A stretch of 64,000 nucleotides of DNA from Chryseobacterium rhizoplanae (GTDB lineage Bacteria; Bacteroidota; Bacteroidia; Flavobacteriales; Weeksellaceae): contig NZ_FXTC01000005.1 of NCBI RefSeq assembly GCF_900182655.1, positions 186,001 to 250,000 of the forward strand, given 5' to 3'. The notes under the pieces are model-generated. The model was not told where the DNA came from, ran no database searches, and worked only from the letters and a program-made list of their open reading frames with translations. Position 1 is the first letter of the stretch. Every line of letters starts with the position of its first letter. Shown in pieces: positions 1 through 8,548 of this stretch. Both the position numbers and the translations under genes were made by a program.

Positions 1-660
1 TTACTGAAGGTTGTAGGACTTGAAGATAAAGCCAATGATTATCCCAGAAGTCTTTCGGGTGGACAGAAACAGAGGGTCGCTATTGCAAGGGCTTTGGCCA
101 ATGATCCTCATCTTCTGCTTTGTGATGAAGCAACCAGCGCACTGGATCCGGCTACGACGCAATCTATCCTGCAGCTTTTAAGAGATATCAATCAGAGACT
201 GGGAATTACCATCCTTTTAATTACCCACGAAATGGAAGTGATCAAAGCGGTCTGCAACCACGTTGCCGTGATCGACAAAGGAAAATTATTAACAAAAGGA
301 ACTTTAAGCGAGATTGTTTCGGACAAAGAAAACCCGATTATCCGCCAGTTTATAAATTCAGACATCATGACCCTGCCACAGGAACTCAGCATCAGACTGC
401 AGAAAGAACCAAAAGAAGGTTTGTTTCCGCTGGTCGAAATAGAACTTAACGAAAACATCAGTGTTGAACAAATTCTTTCAGCGCTATACAATCAATATAA
501 AATCCCCTATAAGCTTTTAAAGGCGGACGTAGAATATTTCGGAAATTCCAATTTCGGTAAACTTTTACTGCAGCTTCAGGGTGAGGCGGAAGAAAACCAA
601 CAGGCGATCTATTATTTCAACCAAAATAAAATTCAAAATACAGTAAAAGGATATGCTTAG
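1..660 (+). CDS. metN: Methionine ABC transporter ATPase MetN, 5' end cut by window
   Basis: This is the cytoplasmic ATPase of the D-/L-methionine importer. The open frame runs from base 1, so the start and the Walker A motif lie before the window. What remains is the ABC signature LSGGQKQR (about bases 52-78), Walker B LLLCDEATSALDP, the H-loop histidine in LLITHEM, and a C-terminal NIL/ACT-like regulatory domain over roughly the last 80 residues, which in MetN binds methionine and inhibits transport. It overlaps metI by 8 bases, so the two are translationally coupled. The call follows from the NIL-type tail and the metI-metQ neighbours; other amino-acid ATPases lack that tail. Confidence 0.92.
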   Translation, partial: LLKVVGLEDKANDYPRSLSGGQKQRVAIARALANDPHLLLCDEATSALDPATTQSILQLLRDINQRLGITILLITHEMEVIKAVCNHVAVIDKGKLLTKGTLSEIVSDKENPIIRQFINSDIMTLPQELSIRLQKEPKEGLFPLVEIELNENISVEQILSALYNQYKIPYKLLKADVEYFGNSNFGKLLLQLQGEAEENQQAIYYFNQNKIQNTVKGYA

Positions 661-1309
661 TGATACGGTAATTGCCCTTTTGGCAAAAGGAACCTGGGAA
701 ACGGTTTATATGACATTTTTATCCGGATTTTTTGGATTTGTGCTGGGACTTCCGGTAGGAATCATGTTATTTTTAACCAGAAAAGGACAACTGCTGGAAA
801 ATGTGGTCTATCATAGAGGATTATCTATCCTGGTTAATATTTTCCGTGCCATTCCTTTTATTATTCTGATCGTATGGATGATTCCTTTTACGAGAATTCT
901 GGCGGGAACTTCTATTGGAGTAAATGCAGCCTTGGTTCCGCTAAGTGTGGGTGCTGCTCCGTTTATTGCAAGACTTGTGGAGAACAGCCTTATTGAAGTT
1001 CCTCATGGTCTTATAGAAACGGCAAGAGCTTTGGGAGCTTCTCCTTTCCAGATCATTAGAAAAGTATTGCTTCCTGAAGCGCTTCCTTCTTTAATCAACA
1101 ATGCTACTATCACTTTGATTACGCTTGTAGGATATTCTGCAATGGGTGGTGCTGTAGGGGCAGGCGGACTTGGACAGGTTGGCTACCAGTACGGTTATAT
1201 CGGATATGATATCGTCATTATGAATACAGTATTGATTCTGCTTGTTCTGTTGGTGTTCATCATACAATTTGCGGGAGACCGATTATCAAAAAGATTTGAT
1301 CACAGGTAG
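653..1309 (+). CDS. metI: Methionine ABC transporter permease MetI
   Basis: Inner-membrane permease of the MetNIQ importer, 218 aa, which is the usual length. It has five to six hydrophobic segments and the EAA loop that docks on the ATPase (ETARALGASPFQIIRKVLLP, about residues 122-141). The glycine-rich stretch GYSAMGGAVGAGGLG is typical of MetI. The start overlaps the end of metN, and metQ follows after 141 bases, so the three most likely form one operon. Confidence 0.93.
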   Translation: MLSDTVIALLAKGTWETVYMTFLSGFFGFVLGLPVGIMLFLTRKGQLLENVVYHRGLSILVNIFRAIPFIILIVWMIPFTRILAGTSIGVNAALVPLSVGAAPFIARLVENSLIEVPHGLIETARALGASPFQIIRKVLLPEALPSLINNATITLITLVGYSAMGGAVGAGGLGQVGYQYGYIGYDIVIMNTVLILLVLLVFIIQFAGDRLSKRFDHR

Positions 1310-1450
1310 TTGAGTTGATGAGTTTGAGAATCAGAGGGTTTGAGATGCGGGTTACGAGGTATAGCGTAGATGAAGACCAAAGCTTAATCGTGATGGTACC
1401 TTTTGCTCTTTTATTTCTCTGCTTTACTATCATTTAAATAAAAAAATAGA

Positions 1451-2260
1451 ATGAAAAAAATAAAGATTTTTGGTGTAATAGCTGCAGGAATATTACTGTT
1501 CAGTGCTTGTTCGGGAAGAAAAGATGATCCGAACTTTATCCGTGTGGGAATTACCTATGGTCCGGAACAGGAAATTGCTGAGGTTGCCAAAAAAGTAGCT
1601 AAGGATAAATATAATCTGGAAGTGGAGCTTATCCCTTTTAATGATTATGTAGTTCCCAATGAAGCGCTGACAAACGGTGATATTGATGCCAATGCTTTTC
1701 AGCATCTTCCTTATCTGACAGAACAGTCTAAACAGAGAGGATACAACCTCGTGCCTGTAGGAAATACATTTGTCTATCCCATTATAGCCTATTCAAAAAA
1801 GATTAAAAATATCAGCCAGCTGCAGGAAGGCAATACTATTGTAATTCCTAATGACCCAACCAATGGAGGACGTTCTCTGCTCCTTCTGCAGAAAAGCGGT
1901 CTTCTGAAATTAAAAGAAGGGGTAGGACTTCTGCCAAAAGTGACAGATATTACTGAAAATCTGAAACAGCTGAAAATTATGGAGATTGAGGGAGCACAGA
2001 TTCCAAGGGTTTTAGATGACAGAGATGTTGTGGTAGGAATTATCAATAACAATTTTGCTGCTCAGGCGGGATTAGACTCTGAAAAACAGGGCATCCTTGT
2101 AGAAGATAAAGACTCTCCATATGTGAATCTGGTGGTGGCCAGACAGGATAATAAAAACAGTCAGAAAGTAAAAAACTTTGTAAAAGCCTACCAGTCGCCG
2201 GAAGTAGAAAAGAAAGCCAAAGAGATTTTCAAAGGCGGGGCTGTGAAAGGATGGGAGTAA
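1451..2260 (+). CDS. metQ: Methionine-binding lipoprotein MetQ
   Basis: Substrate-binding lipoprotein of the MetNIQ system (NlpA/MetQ family), 269 aa. A signal peptide ends in the lipobox LFSAC, with Cys at about residue 20. The mature protein has family features such as the GITYGPEQEIAE start, EALTNGDIDANAFQH, and VIPNDPTNGGRSLLLLQ. It would capture methionine in the periplasm and deliver it to MetI. A hairpin terminator sits about 120 bases downstream. Confidence 0.93.
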   Translation: MKKIKIFGVIAAGILLFSACSGRKDDPNFIRVGITYGPEQEIAEVAKKVAKDKYNLEVELIPFNDYVVPNEALTNGDIDANAFQHLPYLTEQSKQRGYNLVPVGNTFVYPIIAYSKKIKNISQLQEGNTIVIPNDPTNGGRSLLLLQKSGLLKLKEGVGLLPKVTDITENLKQLKIMEIEGAQIPRVLDDRDVVVGIINNNFAAQAGLDSEKQGILVEDKDSPYVNLVVARQDNKNSQKVKNFVKAYQSPEVEKKAKEIFKGGAVKGWE

Positions 2261-2383
2261 TGAGTGAGAGGGTGTCGAGATTCGGATACGAGTTTGAGAG
2301 TTGAGGGTTTGAGAGATAACATCTTTGCAATCTGCTTTTTTCATTTTTCCCACCTGTATCAATAAAAAATATTCAACAATGAG

Positions 2384-2413
2384 CTGTCTGCAAAATATGT
2401 GGACAGTTTTTTT
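2384..2413 (+). terminator. Rho-independent terminator after metNIQ
   Basis: An 8-bp stem including two G-T wobbles (CTGTCTGC/GTGGACAG, 7-base loop) is followed by seven T. It lies between metQ and the next gene and faces the met operon. Confidence 0.75.
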
Positions 2414-2437
2414 ATTCATTAAAATTTATTTTCTCAA

Positions 2438-2470
2438 TTTGAGATAATAAAGAAATTTTCTCTATTTTTG
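2438..2470 (+). promoter_or_regulatory. Bacteroidota-type promoter for the GH3 gene
   Basis: A TTTG box (2438-2441) and a TATTTTTG box (2463-2470, matching the TAnnTTTG -7 consensus of Bacteroidota) are separated by 21 bases. The ATG follows 24 bases after the second box. The call is by consensus only. Confidence 0.5.
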
Positions 2471-2494
2471 CTTTTAATCAAATAGAAAGGCATC

Positions 2495-4759
2495 ATGTTA
2501 AAGAAAACCGTCATTATAAGTTTATTCACCTTTATTTCTGCTTCTTATATGGCTCAGACTAATACTACCCTCCCCGTTTATCTAGATGAATCCAAACCTG
2601 TGGAACAGCGTATTCAGGATGCATTATCAAGAATGACACTGGAAGAGAAAGTGGCAATGCTTCATGCACAGTCGAAATTCAGTTCACCAGGTGTTCCGAG
2701 GTTGGGAATTCCGGAATTCTGGACCACTGACGGTCCTCACGGGGTACGTCCGGAAGTAATGTGGGATGAATGGGATCAGGCCGGATGGACCAACGACTCT
2801 ATTATCGCCTACCCTGCCCTGACTGCTTTATCCGCCACATGGAACAAAAAAATGTCATGGAACTATGGGAAAGCTTTGGGTGAAGAAGCCCGTTACAGAA
2901 AAAAAGATATCCTTCTGGGACCTGGAGTAAATATTTACAGAACTCCACTGAACGGAAGAAATTTTGAATATATGGGTGAAGATCCTTATCTGACCTCAAA
3001 AATGGTAGTTCCTTACATTAAAGGGGTACAATCTAATGGGGTGGCAACTTCCGTGAAACATTTTGCCTTGAACAATCAGGAAATGTTCCGCCATACAAGC
3101 AATGTGAATATAGATGACAGAGCGCTTTATGAAATTTATCTGCCAGCATTCAAAGCTGCGGTAACAGAAGGTGATTCATGGACCATCATGGGTGCTTACG
3201 ATATGTACAAAGGTCAGTATGCCAGCCAGAATCAATATCTGTTAAATGATATTCTAAAGAAAGAATGGAACTATAAAGGGGTTGTAGTCTCTGACTGGGG
3301 TGCTGTAAACAATACAGAACAGGCCATTCACAACGGTCTTGATCTGGAATTCGGATCCTGGACCAACGGACTTTCCGCCGGAACTAAAAATGCCTACGAC
3401 AATTACTATCTGGCAAAGCCTTATCTTGACCTGATTAAAGCCGGAAAAGTAGGTACTACAGAACTTGATGATAAAGTAACAAGATTACTTCGTCTTGCCT
3501 ATAAAACAACAATGAACCGCAATAAACCTTTCGGGAATATTGCTTCTGAAGAGCATAAAGCGGTTGCAAAAGAAATTGGAGAAGAAGGAATCGTTTTATT
3601 AAAAAATCAGGGAAATATTCTTCCTATTGACCTTAATAAAGCTAAAAAAATAGCCGTTATCGGAGAAAATGCCATTAAAATAATGACTGTTGGTGGAGGT
3701 TCTTCCTCATTGAAAGTTAAATATGAAGCCCTTCCTCTGGACGGAATCAAAAACAGATTTGGAAAACAGGCTGATGTACAGTATGCGAGAGGTTATGTAG
3801 GAGATATCGGAGGTGAATATAATGGCGTAAAATCCGGACAGGATTTAAAAGATACCCGCTCTGAAGCTGAATTACTGAATGAAGCTGTAGAATTGGCAAA
3901 AAAATCAGATTATGTAATTTTTGTAGGAGGGTTGAATAAAGCAGACTTCCAGGACAGTGAAGGAAATGATAGAAAAAGCTATGGGCTTCCTTATAACCAG
4001 GATCATGTGATCAGTGCTCTGGCAAAAGCGAATAAAAACCTTGCTGTTGTTTTAGTTTCCGGAAATGCTGTGGCAATGCCGTGGATTAAGGAAGTTCCGA
4101 CCGTTTTACAGTCGTGGTATCTGGGTTCTGAAGCGGGAAATTCAATTGCCTCTATTCTGGCAGGTGATGCGAATCCGTCAGGAAAGCTTCCGTTTACATT
4201 CCCTGTAAAACTTGAAGACAATGCAGCACACCAACTTGGAGAATATCCGGGACAGAAAGATGAATTGGCTGCAGGAAAAGGCAAAGATCAGAAAAACCCT
4301 ATCAACATCACTTACAACGAAGGTGTTTTTGTAGGCTACCGCTGGCATGATACTAAAAATATAAAACCACTGTTCAGTTTCGGACATGGATTGAGCTATA
4401 CGACTTTTGAATTCGGAAAGGCAAAAGCAGATCAGACCACCATTTCACAGGATGGAAAAATTACGTTTACAGTAACAGTGAAAAATACTGGTAAAAAGGC
4501 AGGTGCAGAAGTTGCCCAGCTTTACATCAGTGATTTAAAATCATCTGTTCCAAGGCCTGCAAAAGAACTGAAAGGTTTTGAAAAAGTATATTTGAACCCC
4601 GGAGAACAGAAAGAAGTTACTTTCACTATTGATAAAACTGCTTTAAGTTTCTTTGATACCCAAAAACATGACTGGGTAGCTGAACCCGGAGATTTTGAAG
4701 CACTGATTGGAAATTCTTCTGATGCTATTAAAACGAAAGTGAAATTTACCCTTAAATAA
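2495..4759 (+). CDS. bglX: Periplasmic beta-glucosidase, glycoside hydrolase family 3
   Basis: Secreted GH3 enzyme of 754 aa, the usual length for BglX, expected to remove terminal beta-linked glucose from oligosaccharides in the periplasm. A signal peptide (about residues 1-20, ending MAQ) precedes the GH3 N-terminal TIM-barrel domain. The nucleophile motif VVVSDWGAV is near residue 265 and the conserved KHFALNNQE earlier in the domain. The GH3 C-terminal domain follows (VGGGSSSLK, GLPYNQDHVI), and the last 100 residues form a fibronectin-III-like domain. It stands alone between two terminators with its own promoter. Exact sugar specificity cannot be read from sequence. Confidence 0.92.
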   Translation: MLKKTVIISLFTFISASYMAQTNTTLPVYLDESKPVEQRIQDALSRMTLEEKVAMLHAQSKFSSPGVPRLGIPEFWTTDGPHGVRPEVMWDEWDQAGWTNDSIIAYPALTALSATWNKKMSWNYGKALGEEARYRKKDILLGPGVNIYRTPLNGRNFEYMGEDPYLTSKMVVPYIKGVQSNGVATSVKHFALNNQEMFRHTSNVNIDDRALYEIYLPAFKAAVTEGDSWTIMGAYDMYKGQYASQNQYLLNDILKKEWNYKGVVVSDWGAVNNTEQAIHNGLDLEFGSWTNGLSAGTKNAYDNYYLAKPYLDLIKAGKVGTTELDDKVTRLLRLAYKTTMNRNKPFGNIASEEHKAVAKEIGEEGIVLLKNQGNILPIDLNKAKKIAVIGENAIKIMTVGGGSSSLKVKYEALPLDGIKNRFGKQADVQYARGYVGDIGGEYNGVKSGQDLKDTRSEAELLNEAVELAKKSDYVIFVGGLNKADFQDSEGNDRKSYGLPYNQDHVISALAKANKNLAVVLVSGNAVAMPWIKEVPTVLQSWYLGSEAGNSIASILAGDANPSGKLPFTFPVKLEDNAAHQLGEYPGQKDELAAGKGKDQKNPINITYNEGVFVGYRWHDTKNIKPLFSFGHGLSYTTFEFGKAKADQTTISQDGKITFTVTVKNTGKKAGAEVAQLYISDLKSSVPRPAKELKGFEKVYLNPGEQKEVTFTIDKTALSFFDTQKHDWVAEPGDFEALIGNSSDAIKTKVKFTLK

Positions 4760-4813
4760 AAACTGAGAGTTAAGAGTATAAACTCTATTTAATAATTATT
4801 TGATAGAATGCAA

Positions 4814-4842
4814 ACAGATTCCAAATTGGGATCTGTTTTTTA
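4814..4842 (+). terminator. Terminator after bglX
   Basis: A 9-bp stem (ACAGATTCC/GGGATCTGT with one wobble, 5-base loop) ends in six T, about 55 bases after the bglX stop. Confidence 0.8.
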
Positions 4843-5310
4843 AATTTATTTAAATGCAAAGTTTATTGGATTCAATCTTATTATCTAAGGAAACAAAGTG
4901 AGGCGACAATGTCGCGGATGGAGCTAAGGGATGATGCGAATGCTTAGAAAGAATCAATGCAATTGATTCCATCTTTGCTCCCTTTAAATTCAAAAGTATC
5001 TTAATGTAAAACTTTGCGTCAAAATAAAAATCCTAAATCTGCTCAAATATTCAATCTTATTTTTAAAACCATTAAGGAGTTTTAAGTGATGAAGAAAAGT
5101 TAAGATTCAAATAAATTTGAATGAAGCGTTGCATCTGATAAATGTCTTTAGACATGCTCTTAATAATCTTAACAACTTAATATTTTCTTAATGGTTCAAA
5201 AATTTGTTTGAATTGTTTCCCATAGATCCCATAGATTTCCCTGTTTTTTTTTAGACAATCTCAAGAATAGACCTCACTACTTCCCTCTTCCAGCTTCCCT
5301 CTTCCAATCC

Positions 5311-5352
5311 AAAATAAATGCAGGCTCCAAATTGAAACCTGCCTTTATTTTT
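5311..5352 (-). terminator. Terminator for the outer-membrane receptor gene
   Basis: Read on the minus strand, GCAGG/CCTGC arms flanked by A/T-rich complementary sequence form a hairpin followed by a T-rich run. It lies 18 bases beyond the stop codon of the minus-strand gene. Confidence 0.7.
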
Positions 5353-5369
5353 ATCTGATAAATCTTGAA

Positions 5370-7556
5370 TTATTTTCCGCCGCCGCCGTTTTTCTCAACA
5401 TCGGTTTTTGTATTTTCTTTTACCTTCTGATTTCCGAAACGCTTCACAAACGTAAGAGAAACTCCGTACCAATCCCATTTTGAATACTCTCTGAAAGTTC
5501 CGTCCGGACTATAAGTTGTATTATCACCATAAGGTCTTTTAAAAATATTCATCAGTTGCATACTCAGCTCCATCTGGGTTTTCGGGAATATTTTAGTAAC
5601 TGAAATATTGTGGAAAACATTGGTATTGTTCGCGTATGAATTTCCGTTGTTCTGATTGGCAAGCTCTACCCACGCACTCAGGTTAATATTTTTATTGAAC
5701 AGATTCGTATAAGAAACATTCGCAGAAGCTCCCCAATAACTGATATAGTCTTTGGCACCTAAATTATTTTTTTCATTAAAATCTTTATTATTAATATAGT
5801 ACCATCCAAATCCGGCGTTTACGTTCAGTTTATTTTTCAGGAAATTCTGATTGGTATTGGCAAAAAGGTAATATTTTTCAACTTTCCCATCAAAATTGCC
5901 CGGCAACGAAACTGTTCTGCCGTTTTCCGTTACATAAGTCGTCCAGTAATCCTGATTGGTATGCATATATCTTGCAGAAATAAAATACTTTTTCAGAATT
6001 CCGAATTTCAGATAAAGACGGTCATTCGGGTTGGGATTCAGATAAAGGTTCCCTCTGGAATATGTTCCATTAATTTCAGGCGTCACAAAAGGATTAAACT
6101 CAGAATACCACGGTCTCCAGATGCTTCGGTTATAGGTAAGACTCAAATCAAATTTCTCTGAAAAATTATATTTCAGCAATAGGTTGGGAAGAAAAGTTCC
6201 GTAAGAATCTCTTCTCTCTGTACCTGCCACATCCTGTCTTACTTTATAATCAATATATTCATATCTGATTCCGACTCTTGTTTCCAGTTTTTCAAAAAAT
6301 GTTTTGCTGTAATTGGCATATAAAGAGCTCAGATGATCTTCATAATGAAATCTGTCATTCTTGGAAAGATTAGCATATTCCGGTGTGCCATTATCAATAC
6401 TTAATCCATAGAGACTGTTAGGAATAACGTGATTGTTCAATTCGGTTTTTCCTCCTACTTCCATGGTACCGCCTGTCTTACCAAAAGGATGGGTATAATC
6501 TACTTTTAAATAATAATTACGCATCTGGTTGGAACTTATTGATCCCAGCTGCTGATTGGTAATTGCACCCTGCTGATTGATTTGCTTGTCAATCAAATTA
6601 TCATTGTCATTACTGGAATAATTGGTTCCTAAATTAATATCTAAAATCCTGTTCTTTTCTTTATCATAGTATTTATAGAATGCATTAGTCCCTAAATTAC
6701 GGCTGAATCCCCAGTTATTTTGGGTCTGAAGGAAAGATTCACCCGGATCTCCATCTTTCGTAGTCATCCCGTTAGATTCTGCTGAAAGTAAATTCCTGTT
6801 TTGAGAATATTCCAGAACGAGCCCGAAATTATTTTTATCATTGATTTCAAACTCTGAAGTGGAAGAAAGGGACGGACTTTCATTTCTCATTACGTTTTCC
6901 AGATTGAACTGAGTCAGTTTATTACCAGCATACCGGTTATCCCATGTCTGATTCTTCTGCACATAAGTTCCGTTATTATAACTTCCAATAAAGGTTTGGG
7001 TAAACTTTTTCTTATGATAGTTCAGGTTAAAATTCGTGTATTGTGAATTTTTTGTGCTTTGTCTGTTGTTGAAAGATATACTTCCTTTCAATCCTTCGTC
7101 ATCTCTTTTTTTCAGGACAATATTAATCACGGATCCTGAAGTTTCATATCTTGATGAAGGGCTGGTAATCACTTCAATTTTCATCAGGTTATCGGCAGGA
7201 ATTGTCTTAAGATATTCCTTTAATTCCTTCCCTGTAAAAACTGATTTTCTATCATTGATGTATACGGTGACCATCTGCCCTTCGGCTTTTACATCATCAT
7301 TATTATCTATGCTTACCAGAGGAGTCATTCTAAGAACATCCCATGTTGTATTTCCTGCCAGAATTGCACTATTCGCTACATTAAATACAGTTCTGTCTAC
7401 TTTAGATTCTACGGTCGGTTTTCTGGCAACCAGGGTAACCGCTTCTATTTCTTTTGTATTTCCTTTTACGGTATCTTTTGCTGCCGGGGCCGTGGCCTGC
7501 TGAGCCATTGCAAATGAACCTGCTAGTAGTGCTATTGGAAATAAGATTACTTTCAT
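5370..7556 (-). CDS. Outer-membrane beta-barrel protein, TonB-dependent receptor-like
   Basis: 728 aa with a signal peptide ending in FAMAQ. Residues about 40-150 form a plug-like domain (TTWDVLRMTPLVSID, YINDRKSVFTGKEL, IEVITSPSSRYETSGSVINIVLKK). The rest has the alternating aromatic pattern of a C-terminal transmembrane barrel (outer membrane protein beta-barrel family). No N-terminal carboxypeptidase-like domain and no SusD partner are present. The protein ends in a short poly-Gly tail (NGGGGK). It probably imports or senses a ligand across the outer membrane; the ligand is unknown. It is monocistronic, with its own terminator. Confidence 0.85.
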   Translation of the reverse strand: MKVILFPIALLAGSFAMAQQATAPAAKDTVKGNTKEIEAVTLVARKPTVESKVDRTVFNVANSAILAGNTTWDVLRMTPLVSIDNNDDVKAEGQMVTVYINDRKSVFTGKELKEYLKTIPADNLMKIEVITSPSSRYETSGSVINIVLKKRDDEGLKGSISFNNRQSTKNSQYTNFNLNYHKKKFTQTFIGSYNNGTYVQKNQTWDNRYAGNKLTQFNLENVMRNESPSLSSTSEFEINDKNNFGLVLEYSQNRNLLSAESNGMTTKDGDPGESFLQTQNNWGFSRNLGTNAFYKYYDKEKNRILDINLGTNYSSNDNDNLIDKQINQQGAITNQQLGSISSNQMRNYYLKVDYTHPFGKTGGTMEVGGKTELNNHVIPNSLYGLSIDNGTPEYANLSKNDRFHYEDHLSSLYANYSKTFFEKLETRVGIRYEYIDYKVRQDVAGTERRDSYGTFLPNLLLKYNFSEKFDLSLTYNRSIWRPWYSEFNPFVTPEINGTYSRGNLYLNPNPNDRLYLKFGILKKYFISARYMHTNQDYWTTYVTENGRTVSLPGNFDGKVEKYYLFANTNQNFLKNKLNVNAGFGWYYINNKDFNEKNNLGAKDYISYWGASANVSYTNLFNKNINLSAWVELANQNNGNSYANNTNVFHNISVTKIFPKTQMELSMQLMNIFKRPYGDNTTYSPDGTFREYSKWDWYGVSLTFVKRFGNQKVKENTKTDVEKNGGGGK

Positions 7557-7868
7557 GTGAAATTATAGTTTTTTCTATAAGACCATTATCTTCACAAGTT
7601 TGTTACATCAAAAAGTAAAAAAAATAAAATAAATCCTTAATTTCCAATAAGATATAAACTAAAAACAGAAGCATAAATTGAAAAAAAGTGAAAAATTTTC
7701 AATAAAACAATACAATATAAATCACTTCCGTAATAAATATTCTTAAAAATGCATTTTATCTGTAATTTAAATTTTATTAAAAAACTTTACAATTTATTAT
7801 TGATATGAGAGTCTTCGTTATGAAAATAAGTTGTTCATTCACTAACTTTCCCAAACTCTCACAAACAA
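7557..7868. other. AT-rich upstream region of the outer-membrane receptor
   Basis: Very AT-rich sequence without a credible gene. It should contain the promoter of the minus-strand receptor, but no clear -33/-7 pair was seen. Confidence 0.5.
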
Positions 7869-7892
7869 AAAAGCCCGGATCTCACCCGGGCC
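7865..7892 (-). terminator. Terminator of the efflux/DUF2652 operon
   Basis: On the minus strand the stem GCCCGGG/CCGGGC with a short loop is followed by six T. It is the only GC-rich hairpin in this AT-rich gap and closes the operon that ends at 7938. Confidence 0.85.
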
Positions 7893-7937
7893 GCTAGCAA
7901 TAGCAAATCTACAAGGAATAATATTAAAAAATATATG

Positions 7938-8489
7938 CTAGTTTAAATTTTCAAAATAATGGATAACACCTACTTCAGGCAGGCGACGCGGATCTTTATT
8001 AAAATCAGACTCTTTGTTTTTGCTGTTTTCCAGGAAAGAATTACTGAAAAGAGCATAAGAAGGCTGTTCTGCCAATCCGTTTTTCAAAAGCTGATGGGCC
8101 TCCACAATAGTTTTCCCATATAATTTTCTGAAGTTTCCAATATTGTATTGTGAAAAAGATCCATAATGAACAATAAACTTGAGCGCCAGATCAATGGTAG
8201 TGCTTAAGCTCTTACTCAGCTCCTCTATCTTTCTGTTGAAAGCGCTTCTCATCTTCCACAGCATTTTTGAAATGCTCTGGTAAGAAGGATTTTCATCATA
8301 ACGGTAAAATAAAATGGCATCTCCCTCAATCTCGGAAATTTCAAAATACTGATCGTTCACATCAATGAGTGTAGACAATAACTGTCTTACAATATACTCG
8401 CCTGTATACAATTTTGTATTGAACACAAATTCGGTAAATCCGCTGAAATCCGGAATTAAAATGATCCCCTCTTGTATATTTGTCTTCAT
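7938..8489 (-). CDS. DUF2652 family protein
   Basis: 183 aa, cytoplasmic, without a signal peptide. The N-terminal ILIPDFSGFTEFVF and the later ISEIEGDAILFYRY match DUF2652, a family distantly resembling class III nucleotide cyclase folds (the D-x-SGFT and EGDAI patterns). Whether it has catalytic activity is unknown. It starts 59 bases after the outer-membrane factor gene on the same strand, and a terminator follows, so it is likely the last gene of the efflux operon, which is an unexpected partner. Confidence 0.75.
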   Translation of the reverse strand: MKTNIQEGIILIPDFSGFTEFVFNTKLYTGEYIVRQLLSTLIDVNDQYFEISEIEGDAILFYRYDENPSYQSISKMLWKMRSAFNRKIEELSKSLSTTIDLALKFIVHYGSFSQYNIGNFRKLYGKTIVEAHQLLKNGLAEQPSYALFSNSFLENSKNKESDFNKDPRRLPEVGVIHYFENLN

Positions 8490-8548
8490 AATGATAATGG
8501 ATTAAAAACCTGCTTCATCATTACAGACGAAGCAGATTCAATTTTACT

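Larger units (their letters stand above)
4760..5369. other. Gene-free intergenic stretch between two convergent genes
   Basis: No convincing reading frame. It holds a terminator for each flanking gene, a 13-bp palindrome around GCGACAATGTCGC (4903-4915), and a repeated CTTCCCTCTTCC near 5281-5306. Nothing else recognisable. Confidence 0.6.
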
